A stretch of DNA of 64,000 nt from Notospermus geniculatus (GCA_002633025.1 NMRB01000168.1:51425-115424), one strand, 5' to 3'; counted from the stretch's first letter, positions 1 to 12,400 are shown. Notes: generated from the sequence alone by a model not told the origin. Translations and numbers: made by a program.

Positions 1-418
1 GATTTTGCGGTTACACCTATAAATCGCCGAGTCTAAATAGACCCGTGTCTGAAATCCCCGTGCTTATTAGCCCCAGCGATCTCGAAGGGGCAACGCCGGG
101 GCTATTTAGACACGGGGATTTTATGTAGTGTAACCGCGAAATCCCCGTGCTTATTTGTAGTTCCAAGCACCCGGCGACAGACGGCGATGCAAATCGATGA
201 GTCATGCGCCTGCGTATAGGATATTTCACGCCTCCTGTAGCCACTCGATGACAGAGAGTTGCCTACATGCAGTGCCCCTATCGCCGGGATACGGAACTTA
301 TTACCAATCGCACTTTTAGTAGTGTAACCGCTCGCCGTGTCAACGCCGTGTTTTTTCTGGTTCGGAAAAACCCCGTGTCTCAAAAAGCACGGGGATTTTG
401 GATAGGTGTAACCACGGC
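1..418. mobile_element. TA-type MITE with GCCGTGGTTACAC ends, left end cut by window
   Basis: The right terminus reads as the reverse complement of GCCGTGGTTACAC at 406-418. The interior is a mosaic of short inverted segments built on CCCCGTGT and CACGGGG. It closely matches the complete element at 8364-8808 in inverted orientation and more distantly those at 19821, 26049 and 59582. The ORFs across it are by-products of the palindromic sequence. Confidence 0.75.
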
Positions 419-532
419 TTATGTCATTGGTCCCAGCGTAAGCCGTGAGGAACAAGTAATGGTGAATTGCCCATTGTGAGCCAACTTCTGCTGGGTCACA
501 TTCCGCCATATTGGATATCATTCGTTTTTCAG

Positions 533-760
533 AGCCTCTTAATCCGAGCGGGCATGCGGCAGAAACATTACGCATAAAAATCCCTAATCCCACTAGGAGG
601 CGATCATTCTGTGAAAATCCCGACACCCCCACTCGGCGAAAGTCATTGCCGACTTCACCTTCAGGAGATCAATTGGTATTTGAGATGAAAGTCATAAAAG
701 AAACGAATACGCCATCTCCATCGATCGAAGTGCCTCCTCGACCGGAAAAAATAAAACATG
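533..760 (+). CDS. Copy A juxtamembrane exon
   Basis: A 228-bp exon after a TTTTTCAG acceptor, ending before GTATGT, phase 1 at both ends. It encodes a Ser/Pro/Arg-rich linker with RRRS and TRRKS (basophilic kinase-like sites) and a PPRPEKIK proline motif. It aligns with copy B exon 13858-14100, which is 15 bp longer. Confidence 0.8.
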
Positions 761-3078
761 GTATGTGTCTTCGTTACCTTTCAGCGCCAATACGGGCATC
801 TTTGCGGCAGAGGAGGGGCGGGGATGCAGACTGATGTGGATTCGGCAAATTCACTGTCGACTGATCCGATAACTTGAAGTTTACTGTCGATATTACTGCA
901 TAGCAAGTTGGCAAACGCCACCGCTTCTTGCCTCGCTGGTATCTGCACCAGAATAGGCACTGCACTTTTCACAATCTGCTCTTGGTCATTTCTTGTAAAA
1001 TGGACCGTAAACCTTGATTGTGAGGTGGCGCTACCACGGAGATCGCATCGGGCCATGGTAACCCCTTCCAACCCGGCCATGCTGGCTCCTATTGTAGGCC
1101 TACAATATATGATTCCATGTTTCATCGATAAATGTACGCAAAGGGACCTGAAATCAAAGTCTCGGCGGAGCACGACATGTAGATTGTCATCCTGAGAATC
1201 TCAGGTCATTTACGGTCGTACCATCCCTCAATGCCCTGAGGACACCCACCCCGTTTTGGTGGGGAAGAGGGACATTCCCTTGTGTGTACTCGCCAATTGG
1301 TAATTTACAAATAAACCATGCAAAGCAGTGGGGAAATGCCACTTGATAGACAAATATCGCGCCTTGTGCTACAACGTCTGCACATAGATCTGGTGTTAAG
1401 AGTTACCGGATACGAGGCTCATAGCATTGTACTTCATTCCATAATTTATGCACGCTGTCGAATGACAGCTGCCCCAAACACATGAACTGGATCACACCCT
1501 CGTGTTCTGATCCCATTGGCACATGTACGTCCTCGTTATCTAGATAATCCGTGAGAATCATGTTGAAGCGAAGTTAATTCAAGAACAATCAGAAACTCAA
1601 CGAGTTTGTCAGCGAATCGAGAAATTTTCACAGCTGCCATTTTGGGATATGACCAAGACGGGATAGAAGCTTCACTGTGATTGGCTGGATTCGGCGGAGT
1701 TCAGTACTACGCTGCTTCCCCAACGAAATGGCATGGATATCGCCAGGGTCTGAACCAAGCGCGAGTTGGGGAGCCGGTTGTGAAGACCCTGGGTGCGAGG
1801 ATGGTAGATTGTAGGCCAATAAATTTCGCTAGCAGCCACCTTGCCAACATTAGGTCATCACCAAGGGAATTCTCTATAGAGTGACAGACGATTGGTTCTC
1901 CCATCCCCCAGTGGGGAAATCCCCATGACGATGACCTAATTTTGGCAAGATGACCACGACATGTAGGGACCTGAGAAATCAAAGGCTCGAACATACACTC
2001 TCTTTGTTTGCCACTCCAATTCTAAAGAAAAATTTTAAATTATTATTTCAATCAGGTGTTCACCTAAACGAGGTATATATCTGGGTCGCGAGGAATATTG
2101 GAGAAGAATACGCCATGTTCCTGCGATCTTTGCCGTCGGAAGAGAAGGGTAGTCGGTTAACAGATGTTGACATCGAAGGCCTCGAATACACAGAAAAAAA
2201 GATACCGGCAATCCTTCTGGCGGTAAGTGAAGCACTCATATTAATGGCGTCGATGAGGAACCTTCGAACTACCGCCACTAGGAGGCGCTCTGAGCGCTTG
2301 TACTACCTTTTCGGCGTTTCTTTGCACTGCGTGAAGAACGTCCGACTGATGCGACGTTTTTGCACTGCGTCGCTGTGCTTCGTAATAACAGAGAGGTTGC
2401 GCAGCTTTCCGACTCCGACTCTGGCTTCAACTACCAGAATGATATTGTAGTCCGCTGTAGACATCCTTGATAAAAACGATTTGATAGACGTTTGCAAATC
2501 CTAAAAAGCCATAACTTTGTGGCAGAAGAATTTTGACTCTTAATCGGAAATGCACGTAAATCGCAAATATAGTCGTGTTTCAAGTCGTAACGACTAGGAT
2601 TACGACTTCAATATTCATTATTTATCCGCACTTCCAATTTATGAGGCCAAATTTTTCTGCCTTCAATTTATGGTGTTTGACGAATTGAAAACTTCTATCA
2701 AATCGTTTTTTTTCAAAGATGTCCATAGCGGACTGCAATTCATTCTCGTAGTTCAAGTCGGAGTCGGGCCGCTGCGCAGCTCACAGCGCCGCCTTGTTGG
2801 GATAAAAAGCAAGTGGGACCCTTATTTAATAAAAAACAATCATGATTAGTTTTTGTTTTTTGCTGTTTTAGCAATAGATTTTGTGCTAATCTTTGTCCCT
2901 GTTTGTTTCTCAGGGTTTGGACAAGTGGAAAGAGCGCAATGAAGACGGCGACGAGCTTAAGATACTCAACGGAATTTTCGACGCACTGGTCAAGATTGGA
3001 AAGAACAAAGAGGCAAAGGAACTGTGTGAAAACTATGCCGAAAAAGTTGACGATGAATCGGCCGAAGACAGCGTCTGA
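533..3078 (+). CDS. TNF receptor superfamily death receptor, copy A (3' part only)
   Basis: These are the cytoplasmic exons of a death-domain TNF receptor whose ectodomain and membrane exons lie left of the window. Three exons are seen: 533-760 (juxtamembrane, phase 1 to 1), 2056-2222 (first half of the death domain, phase 1 to 0) and 2914-3078 (second half plus stop). All junctions are CAG/GT with matching phases. The death domain reads from VHLNEVYIWVARNIG through LTDVDIEGLEYTEKKIP, then LDKWKERN and FDALVKIGKNKEAKELC. This is the usual six-helix pattern with the conserved W/L/I core. Known role of the family: homotypic recruitment of adaptors at the plasma membrane for caspase or NF-kB signalling. 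Copy B at 9111-16254 has the same exon order, phases and almost the same death domain, so this is a tandem duplicate. Whether copy A has a functional ectodomain cannot be seen. Confidence 0.85.
2056..2222 (+). CDS. Copy A death-domain exon, N-terminal half
   Basis: A 167-bp exon between TTTCAATCAG and GTAAGT, with the same length and boundaries as 14918-15084. It differs from copy B at a handful of residues, for example VYIWV versus VFIWI, LRSLP versus LRALP, and EGLEY versus QGFEY. Confidence 0.85.
2914..3078 (+). CDS. Copy A death-domain exon, C-terminal half with stop
   Basis: A 165-bp terminal exon (54 codons plus TGA) after TTTGTTTCTCAG. It carries helices 4-6 of the death domain and a short acidic tail ending ESAEDSV. 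It matches 16090-16254 at all but a few residues. Confidence 0.85.
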   Translation, partial: GLDKWKERNEDGDELKILNGIFDALVKIGKNKEAKELCENYAEKVDDESAEDSV

Positions 3079-4860
3079 ACCGATTGAAGAGTACTAAAGC
3101 TAGAGGCACGTACGGAAAATCTCAGCGAAAACATCTCTGTAAAACATTTCTGTGAGCTAAAAGTACTATGTGCTACCTCGGGCAGACATGAATTTTTATG
3201 TATGCTGCCAGGTTTAGGATCTAACTGAGATATCACAGACATGAATTTGTTTATGTGCTGCCATGTTTCGAACTGAAAGGACAAACGCTTTGGTTGTTGC
3301 CATCAAGAGAGGCCTTCAGGTCTGTGGGTGAGAGTCGAATGCATGATCGACTGACCGAATGTTATAGAAGCAAGCATGCATATGTACTCTGTTGTACAGC
3401 TGACGGTGTAGTACAGCTGATGGTATGCATACATTGTACAATCACACCTACAGTTATGTCTAGACCCCGGTGATTTTTCCAAAGAATTAAATTTGATATT
3501 ATTGCGTATCATCGAAAATAGATGGGCCTATCTATTTTTGATAATCATGTACCAACGTCAAGTTGTCGGTTCCGCAAAGTACCACTAGCCAGCCGGCAGC
3601 AGTGCCTCTACCTGCATTGGCGAAACCTTGGGAGTATATTAGGCTGTGCCATGGTTGTGAATGTACTGTAACCAAATACTGCTGAGATTTTGAGTGCCTA
3701 CCTCTTTTTTTAACCGTTTAAAGCATCTTTATTTTCAATTTCTACAAAACTGGCCTTGACAAAAAAGGTTCGATAACTGTGATTGAAAATGTCTCTTGGA
3801 CATTTTTGGCCGTGACCCACGGGAATGATTGACGGATCGCTATCATAACTTGGCAAATCGCACCATTGTCGCATGCCTGACTCAACACAAATCTGGTGAT
3901 TAAAATGCCATAATGACTTCCAATAATACAAAAGCAACACGTGACTGGTGATTATAACCACAAATGGCTTTTAATATCCTGAATGTAGCAAATAGACAGG
4001 TAGAAATACACAATAGGTTTACGCATGCGCTGTATTCGTCGTCTGATGTGTTGAAATGAACAAAGGTTGTTTGGGTGAGGTGGCTAGCAACCGAATCGTT
4101 AATGTGACTCACGGTCTGTTTCGTGTGGCAATAAGCATGATAAGTGTAACTTCACGATTAATTGATTTTTGTATTTAATTTGTGCAGCGTTATTGCGCGA
4201 GTCGAACTTTTTTTCTTAACTGTGATCGGTCATCTTTGCCATTGGCTGTACCCTATGTCTTGGTAGGCCTACATTTCATTCACTTTTCGAGTTGCCTTTG
4301 ATTTTTGCAACTGCTTTTTAGTTGCTGAAGCAAATACTACCTTTTAAAGGTACATGTAGTGGTAAATAATATTTACAAATATACTCTAGATTCGTTCTTC
4401 TAAGGTTACTTCATATATTCATGCTGTAGGTTATAGGCCCAGCCCACAATATAGACCATACAAAGAATTTATTGATTCTATTCAACATAACTGACCAATG
4501 AGTGAGTCTTGCGTTACCTGCACTCAGCCGCAAAGACTGCTTTGTTGGCAGGGACTATTAAAAGAGTGTCTGTTACATTCACTGTTGTATTGGCCTTATG
4601 CACAGGGCCTATTCATTCACTTCTCAAAGGCATCAATTTCAAAATGTCCGAGACTGATCACCACGTGTTCTTTCTGTGGTCGGATAATTCAGTCGTCAAT
4701 AGCCCTTTCCCTCCTCGCCTGTCAGTCACATTGAACAGCTCTTTATTTTGCCATGCATATTCAATAGGGTAGGCGGTCATATGAGTGTTCAGTAAAGTAA
4801 CCTTAGAAGAACGAATCTAGAGTATATGGGCAGTGGAAACACTTTCAATTCCTTTTCACC
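3079..4860 (+). repeat. 3' flank of copy A, duplicated at 16255-18180
   Basis: No gene seen. Several stretches match the 3' flank of copy B: the CATGAATTTG...GCTGCCATGTTTCG segment near 3240 and 16480, the 3890-4140 block versus 17640-17880, and the CATCTTTGCCATTG block near 4230 and 17960. The tandem duplication therefore included downstream sequence. A later MITE (4382-4824) interrupts this copy only. Confidence 0.7.
4382..4824. mobile_element. TA-flanked MITE, long TIRs, with empty sites elsewhere
   Basis: Terminal inverted repeats of roughly 28 bp begin TACTCTAGATTCGTTCTTCT; the right end is their reverse complement. The same host sequence at about 21340 reads straight through (CAAATATATATCGGCAG) with no element, and the homologous copy B site near 18090 is also empty. 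This gives insertion at a TA dinucleotide. No coding capacity seen. Confidence 0.75.
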
Positions 4861-5149
4861 ATATCATGTTTAGGAAGGGTCCTAAATAATTAAATATTAG
4901 GAAAAAAATTACGTACATTACCAAGGCAATGCAGCGTATTAACCATTCTACTGCAAACATGCATTCTCAGATTGTTAAAATAGAAAAAAAATAAAGAAAA
5001 TGGCTTCATGCTGCAACTAACATTGTTTCCATTATTTCCCCACCATCAGTGGAATTCAAGAACTGCAGTAACCATATACATGTAGGCCTACTGCATTCAG
5101 AGAGCAACGTGGACCTTCACCCATGAAACGTTGAGATAGCACAACGGAG

Positions 5150-5590
5150 AGCGATAGGCCTCGATATTCAGTAAAATATGCCAGTAGTAGGTTGTACATA
5201 CCAAACAATTCTACCACCATGATAATCTGAACACAAAGGCTTGAGCGCAAGGCACGTTTATCAATGGCAACATTAATGTCTGTGTCCACTGGCAACATTT
5301 TTACAACATTAAGAGTTACAACACCATGTTCAACGAACGTCATCTTGCGTGTACGGGAAAGAAGTTTGCCAACATTTTGTTCATAACGTTCCTACAGGTA
5401 CAGTACATAAGGAATGGGAGCAGTCAGCCGCGCATATTGCCAACAGATGGCAGCAAAGTCTTAGCGGACCAATGTACAGGAAAATCTACGTGATTGCTGC
5501 TCGATCGATAATGACTGGGTCCGCTATATGCATTGAATTGGGCTGTAGTGACACCTGGTGGTCAACTCGCTGACAGCTCCTATTGGCAAG
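5150..5590. repeat. Dispersed repeat shared with 30790-31090
   Basis: CGATATTCAGTAAAATATGC through the segment ending near GCCAACATTTTGTTC is found again at about 30799-31035 with small differences. The stretch around 5390-5510 also matches, inverted, 39655-39745 (TTGCTGCCATCTGTTGGCAA motif). No coding signal. Confidence 0.65.
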
Positions 5591-5593
5591 TAA

Positions 5594-5924
5594 TGTCCGC
5601 TGTACACGATCAAATTTTCATCCAATGTTTTGGAAATTCAGATTCCGGGCCTATTGGGGCTTCAATGTACAGTAGAACCCCCCTAACGGACACCTCTGCC
5701 AGGAGGACGCCTCTCTATTAAGGACACCAAAGTTCAGTCCCAAATTGATCATTTCTCTTCATTTTGACCTCTGTAATCAGGACACCTCTCAATTAAGGAC
5801 AGCATCTGTCAGTCCCAGACTAGGTGTCCTTAATAGAGAGGTTCCACTGTATAAACCCGCATGTAGACCTTTGTTGAGCATATTCAGAAAATTGGATGAA
5901 AAATTTGATCGTATACAGCGGGCA
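5594..5924. mobile_element. Hairpin element GTCCGCTGTACACGATCAAA, interrupted by a Tigger-like MITE
   Basis: The arms CCGCTGTACACGATCAAA and TTTGATCGTATACAGCGGG flank a loop. An uninterrupted copy lies at 31091-31240, and a decayed relative sits near 24380-24440. The 5670-5849 MITE sits in the loop. Confidence 0.7.
5670..5849. mobile_element. Tigger/pogo-like MITE (CAGTGGAACC ends) with TA target duplication
   Basis: The left end is CAGTAGAACCCCCC and the right end is the inverse of CAGTGGAACCTCTC, with TTAAGGACACC motifs inside. TA at 5668-5669 and 5850-5851 flank it. The homologous site at 31161-31170 reads CAATGTATAA without the insert, an empty-site proof of TA target duplication. A pogo/Tigger origin is inferred from the ends only. 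Confidence 0.8.
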
Positions 5925-6045
5925 TAAACATCAAAAGATCGCATTGCTCTGGGACCTTATTCACAAATCCCCCGTAAATTTAAAGGTACCGGTGTAGCGT
6001 AAGCGAGTGTACCCGTTATTGAGTGACCGGAAGACATTCATTTAC

Positions 6046-6105
6046 AGTTTGGCGCTATAAACGAGCGCCCGTCTGGCAAACGTTTATAGCGCCAAACTGT
6101 AAATG
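6046..6105. repeat. Short inverted repeat
   Basis: TACAGTTTGGCGCTATAAAC and its reverse complement flank a short GC-rich loop. It could form a hairpin; origin unknown. Confidence 0.6.
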
Positions 6106-6344
6106 CGGGCTCTATACGGGCAGCCATTTACCACAAACGACGTATAAATGGCTGTCTCTTGGTAAAGTAAAGTGACAGAGAAAACGAAAGGCGAATTTAA
6201 TTATGGTTTCCGATCTCAACATCGAGTTGGCCAGTTCGTAGCTGCTTCCGTTCCGGAGATATAGCCATTTTGCCACAACGAATCAGATTTGCACTTTGGA
6301 GTCAGTCAATCTAGACCCCAGGGAAATGGTTCTGATGACCTCGG

Positions 6345-7165
6345 GTGCGATGGTTCTCGCGTACCCGTTAGTAGATGTACACAGAAATGCACGCACCCAT
6401 ATGCAGTCGATTAAAACGCCGCCAAATAACTCCAAAAATACGCAAGTTACAATACTCAATCGCGATATCCAGAACCTATACTTAACACTTAACAACTTCA
6501 GTGCAACAATAAATTACTATGATCGTGGACGACTTTCAAAGATTTTCACACTTTCTTCTTCCTATAAAATTGTAAACGAAACATGAGGACGAGGTTGCCA
6601 ATTTGGAACTGCGCCAAAGGGTAATCTGCGGACATGCTGCCAGCCGGCTGTCTGTCGCAAAATATATATAAGATACTGTAAATATGATGTTATGGGAAAA
6701 TACGGGGCTTTTACCCTGGAAAACCTTATATATTTGACAAATTGGGTAGAATCTCCGATTTGTACTTAAAAGAACTTTCGTGGTGGGAGACGAACCCGGA
6801 AGTACGGAAAACTGGTCAATGAGACCACGTGGAAGATTCTTGGTCCGCAGAAAACTCTTTACCTTTGTTGGTGAGTGACATCACTCACGAAACCTCGTGA
6901 ATATTGTTTGTTTACATTTCTACTACGAGAAGAAAGTGTGACTATCTTTGAAAGATTTCCACGATCGTGATATTTGCTGTACTGAAGTTGTTAAGTGTTA
7001 CATGTACATGTAAGTACAGGTTCTGGATATCGTGACCGAGTATTGTGACTTGCGTATTTTCTGAGTTATTCGGCGGCATTTTAAATTTAATCGACTGCAT
7101 AGGAATGCGTGCATTTCTGTGTACATCTACTTCCGGGTATGCGAGATCCATCGCACCCGGGCCCT
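6345..7165. repeat. Large imperfect inverted repeat, arms about 250 bp
   Basis: 6345-6590 and 6905-7165 are reverse complements with small indels; shared segments include GTACACAGAAATGCACGC and CAAGTTACAATACTC. The spacer of about 310 bp shows nothing recognisable. Mirrored ORFs on opposite strands are by-products of this symmetry. Confidence 0.7.
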
Positions 7166-8363
7166 TACATGTATGTTGAAGTCGTCTATTCTAGGCCTAG
7201 CCTATTGAGCAACAAATGGCAGTGTCTACGAAAAGTTGGGGGAGGGGGACAGCATGATGTCGCTGTCATGATGGGTACGAAGCTAGATTTTTTCTTCTAC
7301 ACGTGAATTATCAAATCGTCGTATCAAATACACTGTACGAAGAGGTTTCGCAACAGTAGGCCTAATCATAGTACGGGGTAGGCTACTGTTCGACGGATAT
7401 CGACCAAGGCCTACCCTAGCCTACAGGCCCACCTGTGTCGACATTGGGACTTGTCATTTTAGGCTACAGTACAGTCTTCACTCTCCAGTTCATCAGCTGC
7501 AGTGCACGGAGAGAGAGAAGCCTAGCTCTATAGGCCTACATACATGTATGCACAGAAGGACACTTCTGCATTTCGTCATATCATTTCGTGCGCGATCAGC
7601 CGCGCGCATATTTTACCGCAGTTTGATGTAGGCCTATTATACGAAGCGACACACCGGTGGATGATTTAGGGTAGCCTGGGCATATATTGCGAGTGTAGTG
7701 CTTCATACACATATGTACGTACAAACATGCAATAAATAAAAAAAACGCGTTTAAAGTAGGGCAATCGATAGTAGGCCTTAGTCAGTGGTGAATCGGATCA
7801 GAGAATGCAAAGACAGACCACGAACCTCGTGATCGTGATCGACAGTGACACTAATTTAATACCAATTGAAGTCATCGAGTCCTTTCATGCTCGGCTTTTA
7901 CGTGCGAACCGTAGAGTCAGTAAGTCCGCAAAATGTGGATTACGATAATAATATGTATGTAAGCTTTCCTAGGTTTTCCCGAGAAAAGGAACATGAAATA
8001 TCAATTTCCCATCTGTGGTTGCCCATCGAGAACACAAAATATATCTTTAGCTTCGAATTTTCGAAGTTTTTATTAAAACTCCTTAATAATTTCAAACCCT
8101 TTTGCCATTTTTTGATTATTCAAAATAAGAATAAATTGTATGCACGTCCCATTTGAGACTGACAGATGGTGTATTTGAATTTGTATTTGAGAACTTTATT
8201 GAGCACCAATTCCATTGACATTTTTAGGACGATACAATAAAAGAGTGCTCAAAAAGGATATACCCAACGGGTCAGGTGACCCATAAGAGAGATCCCATGG
8301 CAAGGAATGAAAAAGAGATTAGAACAAAAAACACACAAAGAAAATAAAACAATGATGATAATA
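7166..8363. other. No gene seen
   Basis: Several GTAGGCCTA words and no convincing exon. A short ATG frame ending in a GTAAGT donor at about 7887-7919 exists, but there is no other support for it. Confidence 0.4.
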
Positions 8364-8808
8364 GCCGTGGTTACACCTATCCAAAATCCCCGTGCTTTTT
8401 GAGACACGGGGTTTTTCCGAACCAGAAAAAACACGGCGTTGACACGGCGAGCGGTTACACTAATAAAAGTGCGATTGGTAATAAGTTCCGTATCCCGGCG
8501 ATAGGGGCACTGCATGTAGGCAACTCTCTGTCATCGAGTGGCTACAGGAGGCGTGAAATATCCTATACGCATGCGCATGACTCATCGATTTGCAGCGCCG
8601 TCTGTCGCCGGGTGCTTGGAACTACAAATAAACACGGGGATTTCGCGGTTACACTACATACATGTAAAATCCCCGTGTCTAAATAGCCCCGGCGTTGCCC
8701 CTTCGAGCTTGCTGGAGCTAATAAGCACGGGGATTTCAGACACGGGTCTATTTAGACTCGGCGATTTCCCCGGGGAAAGCACGGGGATGTATGTAGTGTA
8801 ACCACAGC
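8364..8808. mobile_element. Complete TA-type MITE, GCCGTGGTTACAC family
   Basis: Starts GCCGTGGTTACACC after TA (8362-8363) and ends GTGTAACCACAGC before TA (8809-8810). The interior consists of alternating inverted blocks with AAATCCCCGTG. It is the full-length relative of 1-418. Confidence 0.8.
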
Positions 8809-9110
8809 TATAAACTAAAATAACAACAAAACAGGTGATCAACGCCCAACCCATGTGCGCGCGTTGTCCGGGTCAAAGCGCCGCGCTGCGTGATAATTCA
8901 GAGGTGTCCTGATTACAACAGTGGTGTCCTAACTGAAGTCGTCGTTAAGGGGGGGGGTCACAGGATTTGACATTGTCCGAGATTCTCTCTAGGCCCATTC
9001 TAAGTATGATCGCACTACGTCACACACAAAGAAATTATCCCACCGTTCATAATTTTGTTTGTCTTTGAATCCTCTCAGGTACATGTATGAAGTTTGAACC
9101 CTCTCGCTGA

Positions 9111-9426
9111 ACTGGCATGACTGGTGCTCGACGAACAATGCCGTGTCAAGATTGTTGTCCTCCCGGAACACACGTGAAGTACCCCTACTCTACGAAGAAG
9201 GAATGCGTACCTTGTGAGGAAGGTACATATAATGATAAACCGACCCAGAAAATGAGAACATGTCGACGTTGTAAGACGTACTGTGAAGACTATGGACACG
9301 TAATAACGAAAAATTGTACACGGACTCAGGACCTTCAGTGTGGCTGTCCAAATGGAACCTATAAGCGATTTTCAAAATGTTTCCCATTCCACAAATGTGG
9401 CAAAGGGTTTGGAGTAACGAAACCAG
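9111..9426 (+). CDS. Copy B first cysteine-rich-domain exon
   Basis: The frame is open from 9111 (TGA just upstream), with the first ATG at 9117. It carries about two and a half TNFR cysteine-rich repeats and ends AAACCAG before GTAGGT (phase 1). The true 5' boundary is unclear: a phase-1 acceptor could be TGTCAAG at about 9146, but its polypyrimidine tract is poor. There is no hydrophobic leader, so a signal exon is expected upstream. Confidence 0.7.
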
Positions 9427-12400
9427 GTAGGTTGAAATGGTTCTGCTTTTCCGCCGGGCGCATCCGTTTGTCAAAGGAGGTTTCGCAAATCTGACGAAGT
9501 ACGAAATACGAAATTCAGCTTCATTTCCAGGGGTTGGTTCCACATATAAAAAAATGTGCCTGTTGCCAGTGCCCCGTCTTTTAGCATATCATGTAAAAGA
9601 CCGAAAGAGTTATGGTGCAATCATCTTGAATTTATTTTAAATTTCCACTTCGTATATACGAAGAAGAAACGGATCTCTAATATACACCGCAACTCTATCG
9701 GTCTAACGTCATTCGCTAAAAGACGCTCTTGCAGCAGGCGATATTTGTGGTACCAACCATCTCCTGATTATATTCTGTCATGGAATACACCGATTTCACA
9801 ACTCAAAGCGATCACAACGCCCCTACTTTGGCCAGCCATTTTGTGTGTAATTCCTAGGCGCGAGGTTAGTTTTTAACCTCACCACCAGGAGTGAGGTAAC
9901 CTCGATCTAGGAAATATTTACCTCACTCCTGGTGGTGAGCTTGAAAATCAACCTCGCTCCTAGGAATTACACCTGGATGCGAGGTAAATCGGAAATGGCC
10001 GTTACATACTGCTCCTAGGGGCGCTGTGATCGCTGTGAGTTGTGGAATCGGTGTATTGCAGTCCAATTTCGTATTTCGTACTTCGTTTTTCGTCAGATTC
10101 GCGAAACCTCCCTTATGCAGCGGTCAGTGTAAACCCTGTACCCCTTTGGTCAGGGGTCGACACTTACATGTATTCACCAGCTTCTAGGGTCAGGATTCGA
10201 CACTAATTCACCCAGGACCTCAAATAATGAAATCGTCAGGTGTTCACCCGAGCTTTTTTCACTAATCTTTTACTTTTTTTATTCATTTCTATTACTTTTT
10301 TGATTCATTTCTATTACTTTTTTTATTCATTTCTATTAGCAATTATGAAGTAAACGCCAGGAATTCGACATTGTCTATTTTTTGGGTCGACAGAGGTACG
10401 ACGATAAGAAAAAAATTGAGCGCTCAGAACTCGACACTTTCGACACTAAGTTAGTGGTGACTCCTGACCAGGGGGGCCAGGGTTTACATTGACCGCTTCA
10501 TTAACTGTTTGTAACGTTTTTGCAGCGGCCTGGTAGTTTATGTTACTTCTCGCCAGCGATGATGCCGAAACTGATTTATCGCCTCTGCGGTGCCTGGCGC
10601 CGCGAGGAGATGATAGTGATCTCCGGTCGGTCCAGATCGCTTCTCATGCACCTCGCCTGGTGTGCATCCCGCTTTTCGCTGTCGTAGGCCTAACCGGACC
10701 GTTGCAAAAACTCACTCTTTTCTCCTGTTGTGCAGGGTCTACAGAAAACAACACAGACACAGAGTGTGGTGAATGTTCAAATGGAAAGACCTACTCTGAC
10801 GTCAGTAACGGTTACGACCCGTGCAATCCATGCACACAATGTCAACATGGCACAATTGAGCCCTGTACGACTGTTTCGGATACAAAATGCATAATCTTAA
10901 CTAGTAAGTAAAACAGCAGCAATCTTCTGCGAAAATCTAGCTACATGTAATAAAGGAGCACGGTATTGGATCTCAAATGCGTTATTTGACTGCCGACGTA
11001 GAGGAAGCCACCTAGCGGCAGTAAGACAAACCACAAAAATACATTACGAAATGTACGTAGTAAATCGGGTCAATTCGCCGACGATAGGGAGGTTTCGAAA
11101 TCAAACGATAAACGTAAACGTTAACGACAACTTTATTTTTGTACCGAAAATGCAATGCAAAATCTGGTTAATGTGTAGTATGAAAAATAACGTTGTCGTA
11201 AAAGTTTGGTTTATCGTTTGATTCCGGCTGTCGAGAAAAAGTGGCAATACCGTGGTCCTTTACAGCATAAACTTTATTGACACACCCCGACTGTTCAGGA
11301 TCTCTAACAAATGTTCGACTCTTTTTGCCTTTAGCTTGATTAAACCATGGAAATGTTATACAGTATAATACTGTATAATACTTCCATGATTAAACTTATT
11401 AGCACACTCTGTGCAGACGGACCGTCAGAAAACCTGACACGCCAAGGAATGACTAGGACCCAGGGGCTTCTGCCAAAAAGTGCTTACAGAAAGCGCTTAC
11501 CAAGTTACTTATCAGGGAGAGTTGAAACAAAGTTCGCGTGTTCTGTATTTTTTCTCCGACATGATATCAATGTAGCCTAATTGTTACCCGTCCCTATCAT
11601 TCTTTACTCATCAGCGAAGCTACCGACTCCAAGTCCTGGTACTACTTCAATACCAAATACAGAACAGGGCATCACGGGCCAAACAGGCCATGGTACCGGT
11701 ACGTAATAAGAACCCTCGACACCAAAACCAGTCGCATGTCGCTCAGAAGGTGAGCCGCAACGAACTAAGATGACACCAGAAGAGAATGGAAGAAATAGGC
11801 CCGTATTCTAGAAGCCTCCTTAACTCTAAGGTCCACTTTTGTATTCCACCCTGCAAACAATAGCTGAAGGTCAACCTTTGAGTTAAGGAAGCTTCTAGAA
11901 CACGGCCCAAAGATTTTTTCAGATTATATAAAAGACAGACAATACTGAAATTGACAAACATTTGGTGTCAACCTGCCAAGCTAAGGGCGACATGCGACTG
12001 GTTTTGCTTTGGAGGGTCACAGATGTCACCAAAGCACAGTGCATGTAGGCTATAATAATACACGGAAGGCCCAGGGGCCTGGGGCCGTATGCATAAAACA
12101 TCTTAAGTGTAAAATTTCCCTTATCTTTTGTTTGGAACAATAGTTTAAGGGAAATTTTACACTTAAGATGTTTTATGCATACGGCCCCTGATTCACAAAG
12201 CCCTCTTAGCTTAAGTATGATCTTAGCACTGCGCGTATCTATTGTCAACAAGTCGACGAACAATAGACACGGGCAGTGCTAAGATCATACTTACGCTAAG
12301 AGGGCTTTGTGAATCAGGCCCCAGGACCAGTATTCATAAAACTACTTAAGTCAAAGTGTGACACTTATCATTTGTTCAACACAGAAGATAAGTATCACAC

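Noticed and set aside
1950-2055. Upstream extension of the copy A death-domain frame to an ATG at 1950
   Set aside because: A good acceptor in the right phase lies at 2055, and the same boundary is used in copy B. The upstream part is intron.
7866-8156. 96-codon frame with an internal GTAAGT
   Set aside because: No ATG at its start, no hydrophobic leader, and the phase does not fit the receptor exons.
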